From the NCBI GenBank assembly GCA_021202275.1, contig JAJQDI010000005.1, positions 1 through 64,000 of the forward strand: a DNA stretch of 64,000 bases, written 5' to 3'. The stretch comes from Bacteroides sp. (GTDB lineage: Bacteria; Bacteroidota; Bacteroidia; Bacteroidales; Bacteroidaceae). Below are positions 27,595 to 35,690 of this stretch, piece by piece. The notes beneath the pieces were generated by a model. That model did not search any database and was not told the DNA's origin. It worked only from the letters and a program-made list of their open reading frames with translations. The translations under genes were made by a program, and so were the position numbers. The stretch's first letter is position 1; every line of letters begins with the position of its first letter.

Positions 27595-27704
27595 ACTACA
27601 CCCGGATGTGGTAAACTACTACACCCGGGTCTGGTCGATTACTACACCCGGATATAGTTTCTGACTACACCCGGATGTAGTAAGCAACTACTCCCGGGTA
27701 TAGT
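27595..27704. repeat. Array of five 18-bp palindromes at exact 23-bp spacing
   Basis: Units start at 27595, 27618, 27641, 27664 and 27687, so the period is exactly 23 bases. Each is a near copy of ACTACACCCGGATGTAGT, an imperfect palindrome around CCCGG. The 5-base spacers (aaact, cgatt, ttctg, aagca) are unrelated. It lies 65 bases after the hydrolase stop and 237 bases before the cysK -7 box. No frame crosses it. From 27705 to 27901 I see no other feature. Confidence 0.85.
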
Positions 27705-27901
27705 CACAGGATAATATGCGTAGTTTATCTGTTGTATGTGGGTAATGTACCGGCTTTCTGGCAGTGTTTTACAGGTAGGGTAAGGAGTTTGTGTGTATGT
27801 AGCAGGTATGGGATGCGTGGAAGAGGTTGGTATTTGCTGTAGATCCTTTTGGAATATAGGAATTTAAGAGGACGGCTGCTCCCTTATTTATAGTATAAAT
27901 T

Positions 27902-27917
27902 TACCACAGATGTGGTA
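27902..27917. promoter_or_regulatory. Inverted repeat, possible operator at cysK promoter
   Basis: TACCACA-GA-TGTGGTA is a perfect inverted repeat with 7-base arms and a 2-base spacer. It lies 23 bases before the -7 box, overlapping the expected -33 region. Its size and place fit a dimeric regulator. The protein is unknown. Confidence 0.5.
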
Positions 27918-27940
27918 TTTCGGATGAACCATTCGGGGCG

Positions 27941-27948
27941 TATCTTTG
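27941..27948 (+). promoter_or_regulatory. -7 box, cysK promoter
   Basis: TATCTTTG is a full match to TAnnTTTG. A partial -33 (TTTCGG, 27918) lies 20 bases before it. It gives a leader of about 90 bases to the cysK start at 28043. Confidence 0.65.
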
Positions 27949-28042
27949 TCGTATGGAAACATCCTTCCGGATCTGTAAATGAACTACAGATTTACTTCCG
28001 GGATAGTTGCAGTGAGGATATTCATAACTAAAACAATAAAAT

Positions 28043-28990
28043 ATGGGAAAGATTGCCAGCAAACTTACCGACCTGATCGGTAATACTCCGTTGCTTGAAG
28101 TGAGTAATTACAATGCCAGTAAAGGGTTGCATGCCAGACTGATCACCAAACTTGAGTATTTCAATCCGGCCGGAAGCGTGAAAGATCGTATTGCTTTGGC
28201 GATGATCGAAGCCGCGGAGAAGTCGGGAGCGTTGAAGCCGGGTGCTACGCTGATCGAGCCAACCAGCGGGAATACTGGTATCGGACTTGCCTTTGCTTCG
28301 GCAGCCAAAGGGTATAAACTTATCCTGACGATGCCCGATACCATGAGTGTGGAACGTCGCAATCTGCTGAAAGCATTGGGTGCGGAACTGGTACTGACCC
28401 CGGGAGCCAATGGTATGAAAGGGGCCATAGCCAGGGCACAGGAACTGAAAGAGACTACTCCGGGATCGGTGATCCTGCAACAGTTTGAGAATCCGGCCAA
28501 TCCGGATGTACATTTCCGTACCACAGGTCCGGAGATCTGGCGCGATACGGACGGAGCTGTGGATATCTTTGTGGCGGGTGTGGGTACCGGAGGTACAGTG
28601 AGTGGTGTAGGTGCTTACCTGAAGCAGCAAAAGCCCGGTGTGAAGATCGTGGCGGTAGAGCCGACCGACTCGCCGGTATTGTCCGGAGGAAATCCCGGCC
28701 CGCATAAGATCCAGGGTATCGGCGCGGGTTTTGTTCCAAAGAACTACAATCCGGAAGTGGTGGACCAGGTGATCCAGGTGAGCAACGACGATGCGATCCG
28801 TACGAGCCGGGAAGTGGCTGCGAAAGAGGGTTTGCTGGTGGGGATCTCTTCGGGAGCTGCTCTGTATGCGGCTACGGAGCTGGCCAAACTGCCGGAAAAC
28901 GCCGGAAAGACCATTGTGGCTTTGTTGCCGGATACGGGTGAGCGGTATTTGTCTACTTTGCTGTATGCTTTTGAGGAGTATCCGCTTTGA
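28043..28990 (+). CDS. cysK: Cysteine synthase A
   Basis: This pyridoxal-phosphate enzyme of 315 residues makes cysteine from O-acetylserine and sulfide. The lysine that binds the cofactor is K47 in GSVKDR. The phosphate-binding loop region contains SGNTG (75-79), and [10 protein letters not shown] and SSGAALYA are in place. It is cytoplasmic. Its partner cysE is at 18239. It stands alone, with a promoter at 27941 and a strong terminator at 29177-29219. Confidence 0.96.
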   Translation: MGKIASKLTDLIGNTPLLEVSNYNASKGLHARLITKLEYFNPAGSVKDRIALAMIEAAEKSGALKPGATLIEPTSGNTGIGLAFASAAKGYKLILTMPDTMSVERRNLLKALGAELVLTPGANGMKGAIARAQELKETTPGSVILQQFENPANPDVHFRTTGPEIWRDTDGAVDIFVAGVGTGGTVSGVGAYLKQQKPGVKIVAVEPTDSPVLSGGNPGPHKIQGIGAGFVPKNYNPEVVDQVIQVSNDDAIRTSREVAAKEGLLVGISSGAALYAATELAKLPENAGKTIVALLPDTGERYLSTLLYAFEEYPL

Positions 28991-29152
28991 GTGTTAAGTT
29001 CTAAGTTTTGAGTTTTAAGTTCTCTGTCTGAGGTTTTCTGCAGAGAATGTGGAACTTTAATGCCGGTATTTACCATTTACTACGTATTTCTTAATACGTA
29101 TAACTACGTAGAAGTTCCTGAATAATGGTATATGATATACTCCGGTATTTTT

Positions 29153-29312
29153 TAGAGATGCACGGCGTGCATCTTAGCATCCCGCATGGAAATGTAACTA
29201 TCATGCGGGATGCTTTTTTATGGGACCTACCCCGTGGAAGTACACGCTATCCGCACGTACGTCCCTTTATTGGAAATACATCGCGGAGACGCACGCCGTG
29301 CGTCTCTACAGG
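29153..29312. repeat. Composite palindromic repeat element, copy 2
   Basis: This has the same layout as the element at 178-294: a TTAGAGATGCACGGCGTGCA palindrome, AGCATCCCG, a T-tract followed by GGGACCT, a short divergent middle and a GACGCACGCCGTGCGTC palindrome ending TCTACAGG. It carries the cysK terminator inside. The rest of 28991-29434 shows no gene. Confidence 0.7.
29177..29219 (+). terminator. Rho-independent terminator, cysK
   Basis: GCATCCCGCATG pairs with CATGCGGGATGC across a 13-base loop and is followed by TTTTTT. It sits inside the composite repeat, 187 bases after cysK. Confidence 0.8.
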
Positions 29313-29434
29313 TAATCTCTTTCTCTGCAGACCACCTCTTGTGGATAGATTTATCCATAGTAGACCGTGTCTTTACCACATAACGGAGCAGGATACCTGC
29401 CATTGATCCGTAGCATTTACTTAAAACTTATCAC

Positions 29435-32400
29435 TTAAAACTCTTTACTGATCACTATGGTCCGTATGTCATTGTTATCATAGATCACCGGCAGGTACAT
29501 CAGTTCCGCTTTGGCGGGGTTCATCTGATAACTTCCTTCGAAACGGGGTAACAGAGGGATCTCGAAATGATAAGTCCCGGCCGGCATTTTCTCGCAGAAG
29601 ATCACTGTTTTTTCTTTGTAATACTCCCGGTAGGTCTCCCGGTAATGTGTACGCGATGGCTGGGAGGCGTAGCTGCATCCGGCGGGAATCGGGATCTCTA
29701 TCATCACATACTCCGCATTGTCCTCAGTTACTTCTATAGATACAAATAGGTTTACCTCTCTGCCCGCCTGCAAGGTATCTCCTCCGGCGAAGCGGGTCTG
29801 AATGTTGAAGATCTCTTTTCCACTCTTCTCTGTTACACGTTTGTTGACGTGTTCCGAGTAGAAGAGGGGAATGCCCGCTGTTTTTTTGATCCGGAGTTGT
29901 TCGCCGGAGGTGAGTTTGTTATGATGGGGGAAGGCAGAGAGTACCTGGTTGTCTTTCCCGGTGAGCCGGAGGGTGGCTACCTGCTCTTGGGTGGCTCCGT
30001 CCCTGATGAGGTCGGGGAATACCGTGGAGAGTGCCGAAGAGGCCTGATAGGTGTTCCAGCCATAGTGCCCTTTGGTAGAAAGGATACTGAGTTGCAGGGA
30101 AGGCAACATATCCTGCAACGTACTGTCGTTGCGTATGATGCGATAAGCAGAAAGATGATAAGGCAGTTTATCCCTGTACCTGTGTCCGGGAGATTTGTCT
30201 TCCACTTCTATTCTTCCCAGGATATCTTTTTTCAGATATCGGGTCAGACTGTCGGCGGAGTATCCCACATGTTGCTGCTGCCGGATCTCCAGCAGACGGA
30301 GTTTTTCCCGGATGAAGGATTCTCCGTGCGGCTGATTGTAGCTGTGGGCAATGGAGTCGGCCAGGTATTTCTCTTTTCGTACCAGGCTATCCAGGATCTC
30401 TATCGCGGCTTCATAGTCCTGCGGTACATTCCACAGAGAGAGGGCATACAATAGGTCTATATCCCGCAGAGAGGGACGGCGGTAGTTGATGGTGTACTTA
30501 TAATCTTCCTGCGCGGTCAGATCCAGTGCCACCGTATATCCTGCCTCTCTGGCCAGGTGAAGTGCCTGCAGGATATGCGCCGACATCCAGTAAGAGGATT
30601 CGCGCGATCTTCCCCACCACGACCATAGTTTGTCGGGGTTGCGGTTCTCAAGCAATTGTCTGATGGTGTGCCTTACCTCTTTGTTGTACCTGAATGGCTC
30701 TTCCGCGAATTCACAATACAGTTTGTCATGGATCAGTCCGATCAGTTTGGAGGCCATCTGTTCGTTGCACAGGTATTTGTATTGATGCAGGTAGTGAATG
30801 GTTTGCTGATACACCTCTACCTGGTCTGCGGTGATGGAGATATGTACATCCTCTCCTTCTTGTGCCTGTGCCTCTATCGTTTGTCCGTTGCTGAGGATCA
30901 ACAGGTTTCCTTCCGCTATTTCTGTTCCCCGCTGCTGGATGGGGATGGAGCGTTTTTCTCCATCTGTATAGCCGTCGTCCCGGGTGAAAAGCAGCGTCGC
31001 TGTGAGGCTGTCGCCGGAGATAGATCCCACCTTCGGATGATACGGATAGGCGTTTGCGAAGGTAATGGGTTGCTGCAACAAAGTATCTGCTTCCAGGGCG
31101 AAATACAGTGTTCCGTTTATTTCCGGATCTTTGGTATAGTTGCGCAGATTGGCAGCGAAGTAGCTTGTATCTCCCTCTACAAGGAATCGCGGCATGCGTA
31201 GTTCGGCCATCAGCGGTTTATACGAGCGGATAGACCGGCGCAGCGTACCTGTATTCAGCCGGCGGTTCATGGCATAGACAATGGCTTCCCAGCGGGTGAT
31301 GTTGTCGGGGAAGGTGACGGTGAAAGAGGCTTTTCCTTTTCTGTCTGTATAGAGCCGGGGCTCCCAGAACCCCACATCGGAGAAGTTGGAGCGCAGTCCA
31401 TGTAGGGTAAGCAGCTCCTGGTACAGATTTTCTTCGGAGGTTTCGGGATCATCGTCTTCTTCCTCGTCTTCTGCTTCCGGTTCGGACTGTGCGTCCATGG
31501 CCGAAACGGTGGAGGCCGCACCTGTGTAGGAAGCCCTGCGGGCGGTTCCATACCCGACTACCACCACTTCGTCGAGGCTCTGTGAGTCTTCTTCGAGTAC
31601 TACATCTACGATGGTCCTGTTATGGACCTCTATTTCTTTCGTTATATATCCGATGTAGGAGATCTGTAGCGTTGCCTTTTCGTAAGGCACATATAACCAG
31701 AAATTCCCATCTATATCGGATATAGTTCCTATGTTTGTTCCTTTTACTACGATGGAGGCTCCTATGATGGGTTCACCTTGTGCGTCGCGGATGGTTCCGG
31801 TGATGGAATATTCCGTGTTGACCAGGTAGGTATTTACCTCTTTGTGGGGTATACTGATTTCCACAGGTGTTTCCTCCAACGGAGAGAGGCTGAACAGGCG
31901 TTCGGACAAGGTGTCCGCCGGCTGCGGGTCTGCTCCATCGAAGCGAACCAGGGTATAGGTATGGTGCCGGATGGGAACATCGCGGCGGATCAGGTATTCT
32001 CCGTTGTTGTACAGGGCGATCAGGTCGTAGGTTCCCTGCGGCAGTTGAAAATCATGGGTTAGCTGATCTTTAAAGTAGTAGATCGGTTGGGAATGGTTGT
32101 CAAAGACCATTGCGTATATGCCGGAATGTAACTCTTCCCGGGGCAACAGTAAATTGAGATTCAATTCTTTGTGTGCGATGCGTATGCTGCTGGTGTACCA
32201 TTTGTCTCTGGCTTTGCGTATCTTTTCGAGGTTGTCTTCAATCTCTTTTTTCATCTCTTGCCACGACAGTACGAAGTCGCCCAGTTTCAGCAGGTTTGGA
32301 ACAGCACAGGAAAAGGTCAGTTGGCCGGGCACTACGGATATTGGATATTTATAAACCACATTGTCTTCGTACTGGTAAGAGAAGTTGCCTTCGTGCCGGT

Positions 32401-35029
32401 ATTCGATACCGCCGTTGTAGCGTGTTTTGCCGGGGCGGATGGGGCCGGAAAGTATCGGTGACCTGCTTGTAGGTACATACCTGTCGAGGTAGTGCGTGTG
32501 GATGGCATATACCGTATCTTTCTGTTCGAGGTAGGTAACCGGGTCATGGGTGAGTGGGATCGCGGAAATATAGCTTTCGTACCGTTTGGCCTCGTCTAAG
32601 GTGAACGTGCGGGATTGATAGATGTTGGTACGGTTGTAGCTGTAATGAAAGAACATTTCCCGGATCAGATTCCGGGTTTGTCCCTGGTGGTTTGTGGGAA
32701 GATGATCGAGATCTATGCTCAGGATCGTCTTTTTCCCTTTCTCAAATAAAAAGTGATCGAGGATGATCACGCGGTCGTGCAGACGTAGCAGAAACGTATG
32801 CCCTCCGTCTACAGAATCCACCGGGAAAGAATAACTTTTGATCTGGTTGGTCCAGGAGAAATAGAGTGGTTCTCTGTCTCTTTCTATGACGTATATTTTC
32901 ACTTCTTCTCCGTTCCTCATGACATAAGGTGCAAACTGCGTAGACCCATCCGGGGTGGGAAGGGTGTATCTGAAAATCCCCTCCGGATAGGTAAATTGAT
33001 AGTAGGGCAAGCTGCTGAGATTGGCTCTGCGGTTCCAGATGGGATAGTTGAGGGGCCGGGTGACTTCCGCTCTGTCTTTCTGCCAGAGAGAATAGCTCGA
33101 ACGTTTCTCCCGGCGACGGGGTTCCGGTCCGTAGTAAGGCAGGTCGGGCAGGTGGTAATGGAGCAGGCTGTTCACGGCAAAAGCGGTAAGATCTACGTTG
33201 CGGACCGGCTGATGCAGGTGGTCTCTGACGGAGATGGTGGCGTCTATGGTCTGCCCGGGATAGATACGTTCCGGCAGATCGATGTCTATATCGAGGTATT
33301 CGGTCTTTGGCGCGAACGTCTGTCTGTAGGTCTCTTCTTGTCCACCCATGTGGTAGAAGATCTCCGCATAGTAGGTGTTGGTTTTGTCGGATTCCAGGTG
33401 GGTGAATTCGAGTTCCGTACCGCTTCCTTTGCCCAGTAGTTGGTTGCCTTCATATACATACCACGATACTTCCAGTTGGAGCGGGTTGTGGAGTTCTATG
33501 TGGAACGTATCGGCCGAGAATCCTCCCTGGATCTTCAGCTGGCTGGGGAAGTTGGATGTGCGGAACGTTTGTGTGTAGTCCGTTTCCAGGGTTTGCAGTT
33601 CGTACCTGTGTATGGATTGCCGGAAAGGGATCAGGCAGGGGAGTTGTACCAGCGTATCGCTGTGAGCGTCTTTGCGGAAACGGGTGAGCCGGGCCTTCGC
33701 GGGTACCTCTTTTCCCTGTTCGAGATAGGCAAAACGGATGCTGTCGGCCTGTGTGGCAGCCACTATGTTCTGATGCGATTTGTAGAAGTTGACCTGTTGT
33801 TTATAGACCAGGGGTTGTGTATCGTAGGTAGCAACGCGTACTTCCAGGGTGTAGTTGATATCGGCGTCCCCGAAGAGAGAGGCGGGAAAAGTAAAGGAGG
33901 TAGGCTGCGCGTTGTCCAGCTTGAGTTGCTGATACAATATGGTGTCCGCAAGGAGATAAAGATCGCTGTAAGTCTTATGGATGTTGCTGCGGTGGAGATA
34001 AATATCCGCATTCACATCCTGCAGGAACAGTCCGTTGGCATCGGTAGCTTTGATCTCTATACGGTTGTCGTCCGGGAAATAATGGGTGGGGTGCTCTACC
34101 TGTACTTCCAATCGCGAATCGTGCAATTCGTAATCTTCGTAAGAGAAGGAACTGCTTCCTACGGTGAGCCCTTTGGCGTTTTGCAGGCGCACCATATAGC
34201 TGTTATTAAGGCGTAGTTCCAAAGAATCGTGTAATTCTATCTCTCCGGCATAGCCACCTGGGTGATAGGGAGAAACGGTCCCTACCTTTTTATTTCCTTT
34301 CGGGGTGGAGATCCAGACGGTCAGGTCTTTTTTGAGCGGACGTCTTCCGCCGGAAAGAGCGTAGGATTTGAAACGTATGGTTTCGCCGGGTCTGTATTTG
34401 TTTTTATCGGTGATGAAATAACTGTAGAAGTCGGGTCTGTAGGCATCTTCCTGATCGGGATACCACGAAGGATGAATGATGTGTTTGTGGAGGTCGAAGA
34501 TCGCGCGGAACCCGTTGCATTCGATGGTAAGCAGTCGTTCTTCTTTCGCGGAGGTGTCGTCCAGCCTGTAGGTGCGGCTTTCCTTATCGAAAGGCACACG
34601 GGTGACGGATAGTCTGTTTTTGCTGCGTATCTTTATTTTGGCATCGTCACGTACGTTCCCTTCGTGATCTACCACCTGCAGGGTGAGTATACCGTATTCT
34701 TTGAAAAGAAATACCTGGAAAGGCAGGATAGGGACGTATTTGTAGTATTCCTGGTTTTGCCGGATCTGTGCGTAGATAAAGTGACCTTGTCCGGGAGCAT
34801 CTTCCCAGGTATCCGCGAAACTGGCGTATGGAGTGTGCAGCAGTTTCGGGAGAAGTTCGTGTTTGTTGCCTGTCAGCAGGAATTTCTCGGCTTGTTTGCG
34901 GGTGATCCGGAAAACATATGTCGAATCCGCATGGTCTTGCCAGGTCAGGTGTTCCTGCGTATGTATCGGTGAGTAGTAGCAAGCTAACAAATAGAAAAGG
35001 AGAATAGCTTTGTAATAAAGTGATTTCAT
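29435..35029 (-). CDS. Alpha-2-macroglobulin-like protein with inserted SusC-type segment
   Basis: This 1864-residue exported protein (signal within the first 24 residues, with a possible lipobox LLAC) is built of macroglobulin beta-domains. Residues of about 1065-1145 form a carboxypeptidase-regulatory-like domain (GTIRDAQGEPIIGASIVVKG). It is followed by SLDEVVVVGYGTARR, as found before SusC plugs, and by an acidic linker. Then come the A2M domain and the thioester region with CNEQ (C1421-Q1424) in the alpha-helical part. Bacterial A2M proteins are thought to trap proteases in the periplasm or at the surface. The SusC-like insert suggests an interaction with TonB systems, which is inference. 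It stands alone on the minus strand. Confidence 0.85.
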   Translation of the reverse strand: MKSLYYKAILLFYLLACYYSPIHTQEHLTWQDHADSTYVFRITRKQAEKFLLTGNKHELLPKLLHTPYASFADTWEDAPGQGHFIYAQIRQNQEYYKYVPILPFQVFLFKEYGILTLQVVDHEGNVRDDAKIKIRSKNRLSVTRVPFDKESRTYRLDDTSAKEERLLTIECNGFRAIFDLHKHIIHPSWYPDQEDAYRPDFYSYFITDKNKYRPGETIRFKSYALSGGRRPLKKDLTVWISTPKGNKKVGTVSPYHPGGYAGEIELHDSLELRLNNSYMVRLQNAKGLTVGSSSFSYEDYELHDSRLEVQVEHPTHYFPDDNRIEIKATDANGLFLQDVNADIYLHRSNIHKTYSDLYLLADTILYQQLKLDNAQPTSFTFPASLFGDADINYTLEVRVATYDTQPLVYKQQVNFYKSHQNIVAATQADSIRFAYLEQGKEVPAKARLTRFRKDAHSDTLVQLPCLIPFRQSIHRYELQTLETDYTQTFRTSNFPSQLKIQGGFSADTFHIELHNPLQLEVSWYVYEGNQLLGKGSGTELEFTHLESDKTNTYYAEIFYHMGGQEETYRQTFAPKTEYLDIDIDLPERIYPGQTIDATISVRDHLHQPVRNVDLTAFAVNSLLHYHLPDLPYYGPEPRRREKRSSYSLWQKDRAEVTRPLNYPIWNRRANLSSLPYYQFTYPEGIFRYTLPTPDGSTQFAPYVMRNGEEVKIYVIERDREPLYFSWTNQIKSYSFPVDSVDGGHTFLLRLHDRVIILDHFLFEKGKKTILSIDLDHLPTNHQGQTRNLIREMFFHYSYNRTNIYQSRTFTLDEAKRYESYISAIPLTHDPVTYLEQKDTVYAIHTHYLDRYVPTSRSPILSGPIRPGKTRYNGGIEYRHEGNFSYQYEDNVVYKYPISVVPGQLTFSCAVPNLLKLGDFVLSWQEMKKEIEDNLEKIRKARDKWYTSSIRIAHKELNLNLLLPREELHSGIYAMVFDNHSQPIYYFKDQLTHDFQLPQGTYDLIALYNNGEYLIRRDVPIRHHTYTLVRFDGADPQPADTLSERLFSLSPLEETPVEISIPHKEVNTYLVNTEYSITGTIRDAQGEPIIGASIVVKGTNIGTISDIDGNFWLYVPYEKATLQISYIGYITKEIEVHNRTIVDVVLEEDSQSLDEVVVVGYGTARRASYTGAASTVSAMDAQSEPEAEDEEEDDDPETSEENLYQELLTLHGLRSNFSDVGFWEPRLYTDRKGKASFTVTFPDNITRWEAIVYAMNRRLNTGTLRRSIRSYKPLMAELRMPRFLVEGDTSYFAANLRNYTKDPEINGTLYFALEADTLLQQPITFANAYPYHPKVGSISGDSLTATLLFTRDDGYTDGEKRSIPIQQRGTEIAEGNLLILSNGQTIEAQAQEGEDVHISITADQVEVYQQTIHYLHQYKYLCNEQMASKLIGLIHDKLYCEFAEEPFRYNKEVRHTIRQLLENRNPDKLWSWWGRSRESSYWMSAHILQALHLAREAGYTVALDLTAQEDYKYTINYRRPSLRDIDLLYALSLWNVPQDYEAAIEILDSLVRKEKYLADSIAHSYNQPHGESFIREKLRLLEIRQQQHVGYSADSLTRYLKKDILGRIEVEDKSPGHRYRDKLPYHLSAYRIIRNDSTLQDMLPSLQLSILSTKGHYGWNTYQASSALSTVFPDLIRDGATQEQVATLRLTGKDNQVLSAFPHHNKLTSGEQLRIKKTAGIPLFYSEHVNKRVTEKSGKEIFNIQTRFAGGDTLQAGREVNLFVSIEVTEDNAEYVMIEIPIPAGCSYASQPSRTHYRETYREYYKEKTVIFCEKMPAGTYHFEIPLLPRFEGSYQMNPAKAELMYLPVIYDNNDIRTIVISKEF

Positions 35030-35089
35030 AGTCCCTGATATTGTGTTGAAGGAATAAAAGTAATAAAAATATAATTAATTTGCGATGTA

Positions 35090-35152
35090 CGATTGAAAAG
35101 ACAATGTTCCTACAGGTGGATACCACCGTTAGGAACATTGTCTTTTCAATCG
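35090..35152. repeat. Long hairpin, minimal form of the MITE-like family
   Basis: The arms CGATTGAAAAGACAATGTTC and the complement are 23 bases long, with an inner GGTGG/CCACC stem and a small internal loop. The ends are the same GATGTACGATTGAAAA as those of the large elements at 14372, 42655 and 44605, so it may be a deleted relative. It separates the A2M and PNPOx-type genes and lacks a T tract. Confidence 0.65.
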
Positions 35153-35179
35153 GGAACCCGAAACCAATCTCCCCCAGGC

Positions 35180-35653
35180 CTATTCATAGTAAGGCACGCC
35201 GTACTCTTTTACGGTCATGCTATCGATAGGGATCTTCCAGACCTTTACGTTGCGTACAGCGGGGTCGGAATAGGTGAAGGTACGATCTGTGTATTGCTTC
35301 ATCAGAATATCCAGGGCTTCTCTTTTTTCCTGCATGTCTTCGGGAAAAGATACTTTGCCCCGGCAGATCACGCTGCTCCCTTTCATGCGGTAGCTACAGG
35401 CTACCTGTACATTCTGATAGGCCAGTTCCTGGCGGGTGCAGAAGGTGATACACACCTGGTTGTGACGGCTGAGCATTTCGATACTGCTTCCTGTCTGACC
35501 GGAATGCAGGTACAGAATCTCATCTTTGTATCCGAAATTCATGGGGATGACGTAGGGATTTTCTTCCTTGTCTACCATGCCTACATAACATACGTCGCAG
35601 GCGGCTATGATTTCTTCGATCCTTTTTTTATCTTCAATGGTTACGGTTTTCAT
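35180..35653 (-). CDS. PNPOx-family flavoprotein
   Basis: The 157-residue protein has the split beta-barrel pattern of the pyridoxamine 5'-phosphate oxidase-like family, with YVIPMNFGYKDEILYLHSG as the characteristic FMN-binding part. This family includes NimA-type nitroimidazole reductases and many small flavoproteins of unknown function, and I cannot separate them. It lies 37 bases after rnr and probably shares its transcript. It has no signal peptide, so it is cytoplasmic. Confidence 0.8.
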   Translation of the reverse strand: MKTVTIEDKKRIEEIIAACDVCYVGMVDKEENPYVIPMNFGYKDEILYLHSGQTGSSIEMLSRHNQVCITFCTRQELAYQNVQVACSYRMKGSSVICRGKVSFPEDMQEKREALDILMKQYTDRTFTYSDPAVRNVKVWKIPIDSMTVKEYGVPYYE

Positions 35654-35690
35654 GATCCTTGGTGTATGGAGTATCTACGTTCTCTGTTTC

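Noticed and set aside
27595-27704. CRISPR array
   Set aside because: The repeats are 18 bases with 5-base spacers. Real arrays have repeats of 24 bases or more and spacers near 30, and no cas gene is in the window.
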